The notes below the pieces were generated by a model, which was not told the DNA's origin, did no database searches, and was given only the letters and a program-made list of their open reading frames with translations. From assembly GCA_002351365.1 (NCBI GenBank), contig DEGE01000030.1, forward strand, positions 50,289-62,198: a DNA stretch of 11,910 nt, in the 5' to 3' direction. The stretch's first letter is position 1; every line of letters starts with the position of its first letter. Both the position numbers and the translations under genes were made by a program. Of the stretch, positions 1 through 7,595 are shown in pieces. Source of the stretch: Candidatus Saccharibacteria bacterium UBA2834 (lineage in GTDB: Bacteria > Patescibacteriota > Saccharimonadia > Saccharimonadales > Saccharimonadaceae).

Positions 1-1
1 A

Positions 2-1156
2 ACTACGACACTAACTAACGGCAGCGACCAATCTGCGGCGTTAACTGAAACCGGCAACCAATGGCATCTCTCCCAGCCTAGCTGCTTTAACGTAGCAAAG
101 AAGCCTAACTTCCAAGTGCGCGCAACCGGTGCTTATGCTGAGCAGAAAGTAAATACCTATATTTCAAAACGCGATGATAAGCTATATGGCTCATGGGCGG
201 ACTTCGACTTGAGCTCTGGTGGCTTAATTAATGGTATGGCGTCCGGCGCATCTGCATGGGGCGCAACCGCCGAGCCATCCGTACGAGCTTGCTACTATTC
301 ATTAATGAGCTTTGCGAATAGCAAATGCACAGAATCAAAGGAAGTTGGCAACTTGCCAGTAAACACCAACCTCGCTAGCGACCCAGGCAATATCTATAAC
401 CAAATCCTAACGCGCTATACCTCAACATCTACATCGGCTACGAGTGGTGGCACGAATGAGTCGAACGCCTACGAATTAAAGCTCGAGGGGGCGTGCGAAT
501 ATGACGAGACAACTGGTCGCTATGTGCCACGTGGCGTCAGCGGTACCCCAAGCTTTAGCTGCTTAAGCAACGGAGCATATTACACGAAGATTAGTGGTAC
601 AGCAAAGACCGAAAACGGCACTCGCACAGTTTCCGATATCTGGGGGCGTCGTTATACTACCTATGTAGAACTCTGGACTTCCACGGACGGCTACCACAGT
701 AGCAATACGTACATAATTCAGGTTAACGGCACGCTGTATATTAATCAAAACTTCCGCTACGGTAACACTTCAGAACTCGAAAATACCACCTATGGAGATA
801 TTACAGAAATCCCACAAGTCATCTTCATTGCGGATGATATTAAGGTTTCGCCAGACGTAACGCATCTTGATGCTTGGCTGGTAGCTAAGAATAATATTGA
901 TACGTGTTATCCTGGTGGCGGCGCGAAAGTCAGTATCTCTAATTGCGATTCGCAATTAACTGTCACTGGTCCAGTGATCGCTAAAACTCTATCTCTTAAT
1001 CGTACATACGGTGGAACTGGTGGCGTCATGAATAACTCTCAGCCAGCCGAAATTTTCCAGCTCAGCCCAGCCACTTACCTTTGGGGCTATGCTCAAACGC
1101 AACGCTACTCACAGGCAATTACTACTTTCCAGCGCGAATTGCCGACTCGCTATTAA
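2..1156 (+). CDS. C-terminal part of a large secreted surface protein (5' end outside window)
   Basis: The frame is open from the first bases to a TAA at 1154-1156, so the gene starts upstream; an in-frame GTG at 116 is not a believable start. I do not recognise a named family. The visible 384 residues align over nearly their whole length with the C-terminus (about residues 840-1223) of the secreted protein at 2005-5676. Shared blocks include AYAEQK, YGSW, GASxWG, LASDP, the PSFSC/PTFNC block, IDTCYPG, QLTVTGPVIAK, LNRTYGG, SPAxYLW, QRYSQA and the final ELPTRY. It is rich in Ser, Thr, Asn and Tyr with spaced cysteines, as expected of a disulfide-bonded protein outside the cell. By analogy it should carry a signal peptide in the missing part. 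Two large paralogs in a row ahead of a minor-pilin cassette suggest surface adhesins or pilus-associated proteins; that role is inferred. Confidence 0.85.
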   Translation, partial: TTTLTNGSDQSAALTETGNQWHLSQPSCFNVAKKPNFQVRATGAYAEQKVNTYISKRDDKLYGSWADFDLSSGGLINGMASGASAWGATAEPSVRACYYSLMSFANSKCTESKEVGNLPVNTNLASDPGNIYNQILTRYTSTSTSATSGGTNESNAYELKLEGACEYDETTGRYVPRGVSGTPSFSCLSNGAYYTKISGTAKTENGTRTVSDIWGRRYTTYVELWTSTDGYHSSNTYIIQVNGTLYINQNFRYGNTSELENTTYGDITEIPQVIFIADDIKVSPDVTHLDAWLVAKNNIDTCYPGGGAKVSISNCDSQLTVTGPVIAKTLSLNRTYGGTGGVMNNSQPAEIFQLSPATYLWGYAQTQRYSQAITTFQRELPTRY

Positions 1157-1166
1157 AATTAGTAAT

Positions 1167-1210
1167 ATTATTTGTGCTTATGCTAAAATATTCGTATGAG
1201 CACAAATAAT
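1167..1210. repeat. 17-bp inverted repeat spanning the promoter and start codon
   Basis: Positions 1167-1183 pair with 1194-1210: twelve perfect pairs (1167-1178 with 1199-1210) and five more with two G-T wobbles, leaving a 10-nt loop at 1184-1193. The loop holds the -10 box and the right arm holds the ATG at 1196. In RNA read through from the upstream gene, the start codon would be paired; in a transcript starting at 1196 the left arm is absent. It could also be a protein operator or a 3'-end hairpin for the upstream mRNA. No T-tract follows on either strand. Confidence 0.75.
1181..1189 (+). promoter_or_regulatory. Extended -10 promoter, leaderless start
   Basis: TGC at 1181-1183 followed by TAAAAT at 1184-1189. 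Counting seven bases from the hexamer puts +1 at 1196, the A of the ATG. No good -35 box is seen and there is no Shine-Dalgarno sequence, so a leaderless transcript is the simplest reading. Confidence 0.65.
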
Positions 1211-2008
1211 GCCGACTCTAATGGTGAGGTGAAAAATAAGCAGGTCGAGCAAAAATCAGATAAAGAACTAGTTTTTGATTCGCACGAAATCGGTAAAAAA
1301 GAGAAAACCGATTACTTCGTTCGCGTTGAGGGTGCTGAAGAGCGTAAGAAAGAAGTTATTCGTCGCATGCAACAGCAAAAGGACGAACTTATCCGCGAGC
1401 AAAAAGCCAAAGAAGCTGCCGAAAAGAAAGATGCAGCTCAAAAACAGCGTGAAAAACAAAAGGCTGACAGCAAAAAGAAGCGCGCCGAATTTCTGAAGCG
1501 CAATAAAAATAGAATAATAGTAGTTATTGCCGCAGTCCTCGTAATCGCCGTTGGCATAGGAATTTACTTTATTCTTAATCCGCCTCTGACCGAAGAGCAG
1601 AAAGAAAACCACGAATCTTGGAATCGTAGTGCTATGAATTCCCAAGAGTTTGCGGAAGAAATTAATAAAATTGCCGATGATGAGAGCAAATCATTTGACG
1701 ACGCAATGCAATGGGGGGAAGAGCAAGTGGCTAGTACCGACGATAACCATCTAAAATTCGATTATTACAACGCCATGGCAATTGCGGCGGGGCAACAAGA
1801 AGGGCATTACGATGACGCAATCCGCTATCTTCTAGAAATGGAAAAGCTAGCCAGCAATGATGCGGAATTACAAATTGTCTATTCTAAACTAGCCGCAATC
1901 TATTCACTCAAAGGCGATAATGAAAAGAGTGCGGAATATCGTGAAAAAGCCTCGCAATACAATAAAGATGTTGAGGAATATGTTAAGAGATCGGGCGGTA
2001 TGCAATGA
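1196..2008 (+). CDS. Single-pass membrane protein with cytoplasmic coiled coil and external TPR-like domain
   Basis: This 270-residue protein has no family I can name. Residues about 28-106 are extremely charged (K, E, Q, R) and should form a long coiled coil. Residues 107-127 are a clean membrane helix (IIVVIAAVLVIAVGIGIYF), followed by NPPLTEEQ. With the basic side before the helix, the N-terminus should be cytoplasmic and the rest outside. Residues about 185-260 read as two TPR-type helical hairpins, with YNAMAIAAGQQEGHYDDAI and YSKLAAIYSLKGDNEKSAEY as the typical A/G and tyrosine pattern. The ATG at 1196 lies exactly at the predicted transcription start. Its TGA overlaps the ATG of the large secreted protein (ATGA, 2005-2008), so the two are probably translationally coupled. 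A scaffold or assembly partner for that protein is an inference. Confidence 0.85.
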   Translation: MSTNNADSNGEVKNKQVEQKSDKELVFDSHEIGKKEKTDYFVRVEGAEERKKEVIRRMQQQKDELIREQKAKEAAEKKDAAQKQREKQKADSKKKRAEFLKRNKNRIIVVIAAVLVIAVGIGIYFILNPPLTEEQKENHESWNRSAMNSQEFAEEINKIADDESKSFDDAMQWGEEQVASTDDNHLKFDYYNAMAIAAGQQEGHYDDAIRYLLEMEKLASNDAELQIVYSKLAAIYSLKGDNEKSAEYREKASQYNKDVEEYVKRSGGMQ

Positions 2009-5000
2009 GAAAAAATAGAAATTCAATAAAAATTATTACAGCCGGCACAATAGCCACGCTATTAGCATTAAGTGGCAGTGCTACCTTTGCCGAACAAGGC
2101 GGTGGCGGTTCGGTAAGCAAATGTTCCGCGAGCACCTTTAAACGCGGTATGTGGTCGAGCTCGGAAACCTCTACGTGCGAGTACGCCGGCGCGGCCTTTG
2201 CTTATTTCGTTTATGATTCTACAAATGCCGGGAATCTGGATATCAGGGCCGGGTCCGGTACTGGTGGTGAAGGTGGTGATAGGACTATTTCGTCAGATTG
2301 TATACAGTATGGCGGCTTTTATCATTATGGCTACACGGATATTAAATATGTGGACACAACCGCAAATGGCACGACTGAAAACGTAATTTGGGGCTACGGC
2401 AGTATTGGTAATCCTGGGCGCGTCGATGCTTTAAGTGACGGTCGCTATTATCAGGATTATAATTTGCCAAGATCTGCCTCACACGTATTAAAGAAGAATG
2501 GCACCCAGGTCGCACATTTGTCACACTTTGACTACGAGAGTACGGTTTATCCACGCTATGAAGAGTGGCTAGCGGCTAGCGGCGCCAGGAATATTTGGAA
2601 TAGATACCCAAATGGGCTTAGTTGGTTCTGCTGGAGCCCAACTATGGCAAAAACGTACTTTAATGGTTCCACTAAAGGCTATGTGAATAATACCGAAAAA
2701 TCTAATAACTCCACTACGACGATATATGGTAATACGGCGAATATCCGTTTTGACCACACTATCTCCCGTGAGAACAATGGTGCCGATCAGGCAATTTCTA
2801 CTGCTTGGAGTGTGACGGGTAACTGGCCATATAGAAATGGCAGCGTATCTTTAAACAAAGGCGGCTCAAGTAAGGTTTATATGAGCGGCAACCAATCTTC
2901 TGGTTATATTAATCCTGGCGAAACAAAAACCTTTAAACAACAACTCTATTACAACCATGAAGCTGACACAAGCGGCTCTCGAGACCAAAAAACGCCAGGC
3001 GAATTTAAACTAAATGTTTATCGTCCAATCAGTACATCGATGAATGGTCGCGTGCTCGCGAAAGTGGATAATGTGGCAAAGGCCAACGGCTCAACTACTG
3101 AAATTTCTGGCAGCTCATTCACAATTAGTTTCCAACACGAGATTAGTCGTGGCGATGACTCGGCGAACGGCACCGTTAATGTGCCTTGGTCTACTGAAAT
3201 ATATGGAAAGAATAGTCGCGGTTATGACGTTAGCCCGCGCGGCACCGCTAGGAGTGGAACATATAATGATTTAGGCGAAAACAGTGGTTGGAATGCTGTT
3301 GTAACTTATGCCACCGAATCGTTTACTGGCACGCTGCTTCCTGACGAGACTAAAACCTACTGCCAACGCTTAACCTATGCTTCGACATTAGATGCCACAA
3401 ATGGCAATACGAATAGCACGACTGCGTGGTATTGTGTTTCCGTCCATCGCCCTAAGGCTGCCTGTTCCGACAATGTAGAATTGGGCGTTCACTCTGGTAA
3501 AAATAAAGGACGTATTCAGGCGCAGAAGAACAGCGGTACTTGGCTCGATACGGGTCTGAAAGATACTGGTAACAGCGAAATCGTCGTATGGGCACGTCCA
3601 AGCAATAAAATCCACTTCAAGGAAGAGATGTGCGAAGGCGCCGAAATGTCTAATCAGTACTATGATCTCGGTAAGAGCATCTCTTATGGCATTACCGCTA
3701 CCAGTAATACTTACATGGATAATCTAAACCCGAGTAGTTGGAATAATAGTAGTATCAATGGTTATGCGCACGCCGGTACGGATATCTTCGGTACTCATAC
3801 CTATAGCAAAAATACAGCCTCTCCGAGCAGTAGCAATTACTCTACGAAATATAATATTACTGACAGTCACCTAGGCTCATCTTTCTATCAACAATTGACT
3901 TGGACTGACTTGTGGGTTGATGGTAATTCGGTAAATCGTACACATAACGGTAGTAGAAATGCTACAGCTAAAGCTACCGTCTATATTCCATACAACTACC
4001 GCACTAAACCAGAAACCACCTCTAATAGCACGCCATACATTCTTCCTGGTACGAGTACTTTCACGATTGAACCAAGCATAAAGATTGAAAAACGCACTAA
4101 TACGCCAGTAAATGGCAGTACTGCCTACTCGACTAAAACCAAACCAAGCAAATATCAGGTAGTCTCCTACTATATTGCTAACGGTACCGCAGCTGGCGAC
4201 GTTACAATTAAGAATAATGGATACTTTACTGGTAGTGGCACAATCAATCTGGCCGACTATTGTAATGGCCGGTCTGGCTGGGGCAATGGTAGTCCTTATA
4301 ACTGTCAACAATTGAAATCAGGCGAGGGTACTTATGACGGAAATGGTACAGGCGATGATAATGTCGTAGCGCTGCCATCAACTAGTTTAACGGTTGCTGA
4401 AGACGTTCCGATTGGTACAAAAATCTGTACAGTCGCTGCAGTTTGGCCATCGGATAGCCACAACACGCAGAATGACATTACGGACGCCAGCCAAGAATCT
4501 GCCGCTATTGACGCATTTGAAAATCAGAATGGACGCATGTGGAAGATTTCCGAGCCAACCTGTTCGACTGTTGCAAAACGTCCAAATATTCAGGTTAAGC
4601 AAAATGACGCCTATGCTGAGCAAAAAATCAACACCGCAACATCGCACCGTAAACTTTATGGCACAAACGATGTCTATAGCTATGGCTCATGGTCAGAATT
4701 TGCGCTAATCTCGGCCAATGATACTACAACGGGCATTCTAGGCATGGGCTCCGGCGCTTCACTCTGGGGTGGCATTCGCGAAAACAACGACGCCAACAAA
4801 TATTGCTACGTCTCATCCATGACCTTTTCGAACAGCCATTGTAGCGGCGAAGGTCGTTACCTCGGTAAGCTTGGCGTTAACAAACTCCTAGCCAGCGATC
4901 CAGAGAACATTGCAAAACAGATTAAGACTCGTTACACCATCAACAATGGCGTGGTCTACGGTGAATCTGGCCGAATCAATGTATTGCAGTCGTATGGTAG

Positions 5001-5676
5001 CTGTATCTATAACGAGAGTACTGGTACATATACTCCATACGATGGTGGACATGGTAATCCAACCTTCAACTGCCTAGACAACGGTACGAACTATACTAAG
5101 GTAAGGGGCAGTGCGGCAACCGATTCGTATCCAAGTGATTTTTGGTTGAAATCTAACAGTTCGCACAAGTCAAACGCATGGGTAACTGAAGCCGAGGATG
5201 CAATCTATATTAGGCAAAATACATATTATGGTACGCTCAGTGGTCCCCTAGACAAAATCAAGGAAAACACACCATATACAAACATCAATGAACTCTCGCA
5301 ACGTATCTTTATCGCCAAGAAAATCTACATCTCACCTGAGGTAACTCATATCGATGCATGGTTGATTGCTGACGAAATTGATACTTGCTATCCAGGCGCT
5401 GGCGTAGCGGTAAGCGTTAATAACTGTAATACTCAGCTCACTGTCACTGGTCCAGTCATTGCAAAGAAAGTCTATCTCAATCGTACTTACGGTGGCGGTA
5501 AGGTATCTTATGGTCGGTACGAAGCTAATACGGCCGCTTGGTGGAGAAGCGAAAATGCACAAGGTGCAGAAATCTTCTCGGTTAGCCCAGCAGTTTATCT
5601 CTGGAGTTATAGCCAGTCTCAGCGCTACTCGCAAGCTGTAATGACCTACTCGAAAGAGCTTCCGACCAGGTATTAG
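2005..5676 (+). CDS. Large multidomain secreted surface protein, possible pilus-associated adhesin
   Basis: This 1223-residue protein is not from a family I can name. Residues 1-30 are a Sec signal peptide: basic MRKNR, a hydrophobic core, and cleavage likely after ATFA before EQGGGG. An N-terminal domain (about 35-230) has several Trp and Cys. Three related beta-rich modules follow, at about 238-341, 365-487 and 556-669. Their shared marks are F.HxISR, (N/D)PGETKT or LPDETKT with a QxLxY block, and a closing VYRP/VHRP/VYIP. A further domain at about 683-850 includes IEKRTNTPVNG and resembles envelope beta-sandwich domains. The last 360 residues are the module shared with the upstream paralog, ending in ELPTRY. 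No C-terminal membrane anchor or sortase signal is present. A hairpin six bases past the stop may end the transcript. Adhesin or PilY1-like function is inferred only from architecture and the adjacent minor-pilin cassette. Confidence 0.85.
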   Translation: MRKNRNSIKIITAGTIATLLALSGSATFAEQGGGGSVSKCSASTFKRGMWSSSETSTCEYAGAAFAYFVYDSTNAGNLDIRAGSGTGGEGGDRTISSDCIQYGGFYHYGYTDIKYVDTTANGTTENVIWGYGSIGNPGRVDALSDGRYYQDYNLPRSASHVLKKNGTQVAHLSHFDYESTVYPRYEEWLAASGARNIWNRYPNGLSWFCWSPTMAKTYFNGSTKGYVNNTEKSNNSTTTIYGNTANIRFDHTISRENNGADQAISTAWSVTGNWPYRNGSVSLNKGGSSKVYMSGNQSSGYINPGETKTFKQQLYYNHEADTSGSRDQKTPGEFKLNVYRPISTSMNGRVLAKVDNVAKANGSTTEISGSSFTISFQHEISRGDDSANGTVNVPWSTEIYGKNSRGYDVSPRGTARSGTYNDLGENSGWNAVVTYATESFTGTLLPDETKTYCQRLTYASTLDATNGNTNSTTAWYCVSVHRPKAACSDNVELGVHSGKNKGRIQAQKNSGTWLDTGLKDTGNSEIVVWARPSNKIHFKEEMCEGAEMSNQYYDLGKSISYGITATSNTYMDNLNPSSWNNSSINGYAHAGTDIFGTHTYSKNTASPSSSNYSTKYNITDSHLGSSFYQQLTWTDLWVDGNSVNRTHNGSRNATAKATVYIPYNYRTKPETTSNSTPYILPGTSTFTIEPSIKIEKRTNTPVNGSTAYSTKTKPSKYQVVSYYIANGTAAGDVTIKNNGYFTGSGTINLADYCNGRSGWGNGSPYNCQQLKSGEGTYDGNGTGDDNVVALPSTSLTVAEDVPIGTKICTVAAVWPSDSHNTQNDITDASQESAAIDAFENQNGRMWKISEPTCSTVAKRPNIQVKQNDAYAEQKINTATSHRKLYGTNDVYSYGSWSEFALISANDTTTGILGMGSGASLWGGIRENNDANKYCYVSSMTFSNSHCSGEGRYLGKLGVNKLLASDPENIAKQIKTRYTINNGVVYGESGRINVLQSYGSCIYNESTGTYTPYDGGHGNPTFNCLDNGTNYTKVRGSAATDSYPSDFWLKSNSSHKSNAWVTEAEDAIYIRQNTYYGTLSGPLDKIKENTPYTNINELSQRIFIAKKIYISPEVTHIDAWLIADEIDTCYPGAGVAVSVNNCNTQLTVTGPVIAKKVYLNRTYGGGKVSYGRYEANTAAWWRSENAQGAEIFSVSPAVYLWSYSQSQRYSQAVMTYSKELPTRY

Positions 5677-5682
5677 AATCAA

Positions 5683-5716
5683 AATCACTCTCGACGAAAA
5701 AAGGTCGAGAGTGATT
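5683..5716. terminator. Perfect 13-bp hairpin between surface-protein gene and pilin operon
   Basis: AATCACTCTCGAC at 5683-5695 pairs perfectly with 5704-5716 around an 8-nt A-rich loop (5696-5703). It begins six bases after the stop codon at 5674-5676. No T-tract follows on the plus strand, so it is either an atypical terminator, an mRNA 3'-end stabiliser or processing site, or an operator, since its right arm abuts the promoter of the next gene. Confidence 0.55.
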
Positions 5717-5745
5717 AGACAAAAATTAAAATGCTAATGTATAAT
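5716..5745 (+). promoter_or_regulatory. Promoter of the minor-pilin operon, leaderless
   Basis: A consensus TATAAT lies at 5740-5745 and a weak -35 candidate, TAGACA, at 5716-5721 with an 18-bp spacer. The predicted +1 is 5752, exactly the A of the ATG of the first pilin gene. There is no Shine-Dalgarno sequence before that ATG. Confidence 0.7.
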
Positions 5746-5751
5746 AAGAAT

Positions 5752-6720
5752 ATGACAAAAAGAGGTGGTGCGCGTCGCGCTTCTGGCTTCACTATTATTG
5801 AGGTCATGCTTTCGCTAGCAGTTAGTGGTCTTGTTTTGGTTGGTGCTTTAATTGGTGTTAGCTCGACCATTGCTAGGCAGCGCTATCGTGACGTTATAGA
5901 AACCACTGCGGCTTTATTGCGGCAACAGTACGAATATGTCAGTCGTGTTCAGATAGAACAACGGACTGAAGATGAAGTCTGCGACAGTATCAGTGGAGTT
6001 ATTGGCACCTATAACGACGGATCCAATATGATTGGTCGTGGTCGCAGCAAATGTAGTGTTTATGGCGTAGTCGTAACGCTGGGTCTCGATGGCGGTAAAC
6101 GCATGCAGACCGCAAACCTTATCGGCACTGAGTATAATGCTTACCGCGATTCACTTATAGCGGCCGGCAAGGATCCAGACGAAGAAATTAAAACCATGAA
6201 TGATTTGCAACTCTTTCATGCACTGCATCTAACGGACGTCTACAATAAAGACAATTCAACCTGCACAGTAACCAATCTTCTAAACGATGAAACCTATCGA
6301 TGGGATGCATCAATAGAGACTACCGAGAAAGACGTCCCGGCTAAGGTTACCTTTCTTATTGTGCGCTCACCGCGCACCGGCGCAATTCACACTTACGTGA
6401 TGGACTATTCTGGCAGAGCCAGCGCTTACGAGCCGTTTGATTATACCGCTATAGCCCCAGGACTTTGCTCTAATACGCAAGGCGGCGTATTGAAGGCTAC
6501 CGTAAAAGACGGTCTATCTAATAGCCAGAATAATAGCGGCGCAGTTAATAGCTTCCAGGCGAATAAAGAAGTCAAGCTCTGCATTAAATCGGATGATGCT
6601 TTGGCTACGTTTGGGAAACGCCGCATGATACGGATTGTTGCTGATGGCCACAACTCTTCTGCCGTTGAGTTGGTAGATATGGACAGCGATGGCGTAAGAG
6701 GAGGAAATGAATGTCAGTAA
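5752..6720 (+). CDS. Type IV pilin-like minor subunit 1 (GspH/FimU-like position) with C-terminal EF-hand-like loop
   Basis: A 322-residue prepilin. A 12-residue basic leader ends in Gly (GGARRASG) before the mature start FTIIEVMLSLAVSG, with Phe1 and Glu5 as required for prepilin peptidase cleavage, N-methylation and subunit docking. The hydrophobic helix runs to about residue 35 and continues as an amphipathic helix, then a globular domain with several Cys. Residues 309-320 read D-M-D-S-D-G-V-R-G-G-N-E, with Asp, Asp, Asp, Gly and Glu at EF-hand positions 1, 3, 5, 6 and 12, so calcium binding is plausible. I chose ATG 5752 over ATG 5731 because 5731 lies upstream of and across the TATAAT box and would add seven residues before a normal leader. 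It is first of four pilin-like genes; its 3' end contains the next gene's ribosome binding site. Confidence 0.88.
   Translation: MTKRGGARRASGFTIIEVMLSLAVSGLVLVGALIGVSSTIARQRYRDVIETTAALLRQQYEYVSRVQIEQRTEDEVCDSISGVIGTYNDGSNMIGRGRSKCSVYGVVVTLGLDGGKRMQTANLIGTEYNAYRDSLIAAGKDPDEEIKTMNDLQLFHALHLTDVYNKDNSTCTVTNLLNDETYRWDASIETTEKDVPAKVTFLIVRSPRTGAIHTYVMDYSGRASAYEPFDYTAIAPGLCSNTQGGVLKATVKDGLSNSQNNSGAVNSFQANKEVKLCIKSDDALATFGKRRMIRIVADGHNSSAVELVDMDSDGVRGGNECQ
6699..6704 (+). promoter_or_regulatory. Shine-Dalgarno AGGAGG that fixes the second pilin start
   Basis: AGGAGG sits six bases before ATG 6711 and fifteen before the alternative in-frame ATG at 6720, so 6711 is the favoured start. The motif is inside the coding sequence of the previous gene. 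Confidence 0.75.
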
Positions 6721-7595
6721 TGAAAACTTCAAAAGTTAAACATGGCGACACGCTCGTTGAAGTAATCATCGCATTGGCAATTTTCGCCACGCTTGCCGTA
6801 ATGGCAATCCATACAATGAACGTCGGTATGGAACAAGCCGAACGTTCATTAGAGATTACAATGGCGCGCAATGAAATAGATGCACAGGCCGAAGCGATTC
6901 GCTTTATTCAGAATAATTACGTCGCAGAACGCGAGCATCAAGAAGCGAAACAGCAATATTCTGCCCTCTGGCGCAAAATCGTTAACACTTACACTATTGC
7001 GGCGAATGGCGGACACTTCAAGAGCGAAGACTATGACATCAATAATCAAAACATCAAGACTTGCAATGACGCCTACGACAAACAGATGGGCGGTTCTGCC
7101 CGCAACGGCGCCAATAAACAAGCCTTCGCTATTAATACGCGACTATTGGAGCCAAGTACTGGCCTAAACAAGCCGCCGAATGCCGAACCAGATCCAGCGC
7201 ATGACTATACGCGCGATCTTTTACCGCTAATTCTAATTGACCGCGCCGCTAAAAACGGCAACGAATACATCTTGCGCCCAGCTAAAGTTTACCCACGCGG
7301 TATCTATTCCACTCTAAAACTCGGTTACATTGACGATACGGTTTTGGGTGGCATATCGATGACTGACAATACTGAAACAGCATTGGCCGAAACACAAATC
7401 TACCGAAAGCTACAGTGGCTAGAAGGTGTTTGGGTGGTAGCCGTGGGTGGCGATAATACGAATATCATCCGTTCGACAAATAACTTTGAATTCTTCGACT
7501 TTTATATTCGCACTTGTTGGCAAGCGGTTGGGCTTGATGCACCATCTACGTTGACGACAATTGTACGACTCTATAATCCGGAGGTGATTGAATAA
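6711..7595 (+). CDS. Type IV pilin-like minor subunit 2 (PilV/GspI-like position), atypical Asp1
   Basis: A 294-residue prepilin-like protein. A short leader (MSVMKTSKVKHG) precedes DTLVEVIIALAIFATLAVMAIHTMNVG, in which Gly-1 and Glu5 are conserved but the first mature residue is Asp instead of the usual Phe or Met. The N-terminal helix is followed by an alanine- and charge-rich amphipathic stretch (to about residue 75) and a globular domain with few Cys (NIKTCNDAY, RTCWQAV). It overlaps the previous gene by 10 bp and the next by one base (TAATG), so translation of the set is coupled. It is most like PilV or GspI by order and by the VEVIIALAIF helix; exact orthology cannot be told here. It should be inserted in the inner membrane and assembled at a pilus tip or base. 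Confidence 0.85.
   Translation: MSVMKTSKVKHGDTLVEVIIALAIFATLAVMAIHTMNVGMEQAERSLEITMARNEIDAQAEAIRFIQNNYVAEREHQEAKQQYSALWRKIVNTYTIAANGGHFKSEDYDINNQNIKTCNDAYDKQMGGSARNGANKQAFAINTRLLEPSTGLNKPPNAEPDPAHDYTRDLLPLILIDRAAKNGNEYILRPAKVYPRGIYSTLKLGYIDDTVLGGISMTDNTETALAETQIYRKLQWLEGVWVVAVGGDNTNIIRSTNNFEFFDFYIRTCWQAVGLDAPSTLTTIVRLYNPEVIE
7580..7588 (+). promoter_or_regulatory. Full-length Shine-Dalgarno GGAGGTGAT
   Basis: Nine consecutive bases match the complement of the canonical 16S rRNA 3' tail, ending six bases before ATG 7595. It shows that internal operon genes use classical initiation, in contrast with the leaderless first gene. Confidence 0.8.

Noticed and set aside
1141..1218. Direct repeat GCCGACTC at 1141-1148 and 1211-1218
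   Set aside because: Eight bases, both copies inside coding sequence; likely chance and no mobile element lies between.
2001..2008. TGA read as an amino acid (code 25)
   Set aside because: TGA ends two genes in exact ATGA overlaps and Trp is TGG throughout, so the standard bacterial code fits.
5659..5676. ELPTRY read as an LPxTG-type sortase signal
   Set aside because: Fourth and fifth positions do not fit, and no hydrophobic helix or basic tail follows; the protein ends there.
5731..5751. ATG 5731 as the start of the first pilin
   Set aside because: It lies upstream of and across the TATAAT box, with no ribosome site; starting at 5752 gives a normal prepilin leader.
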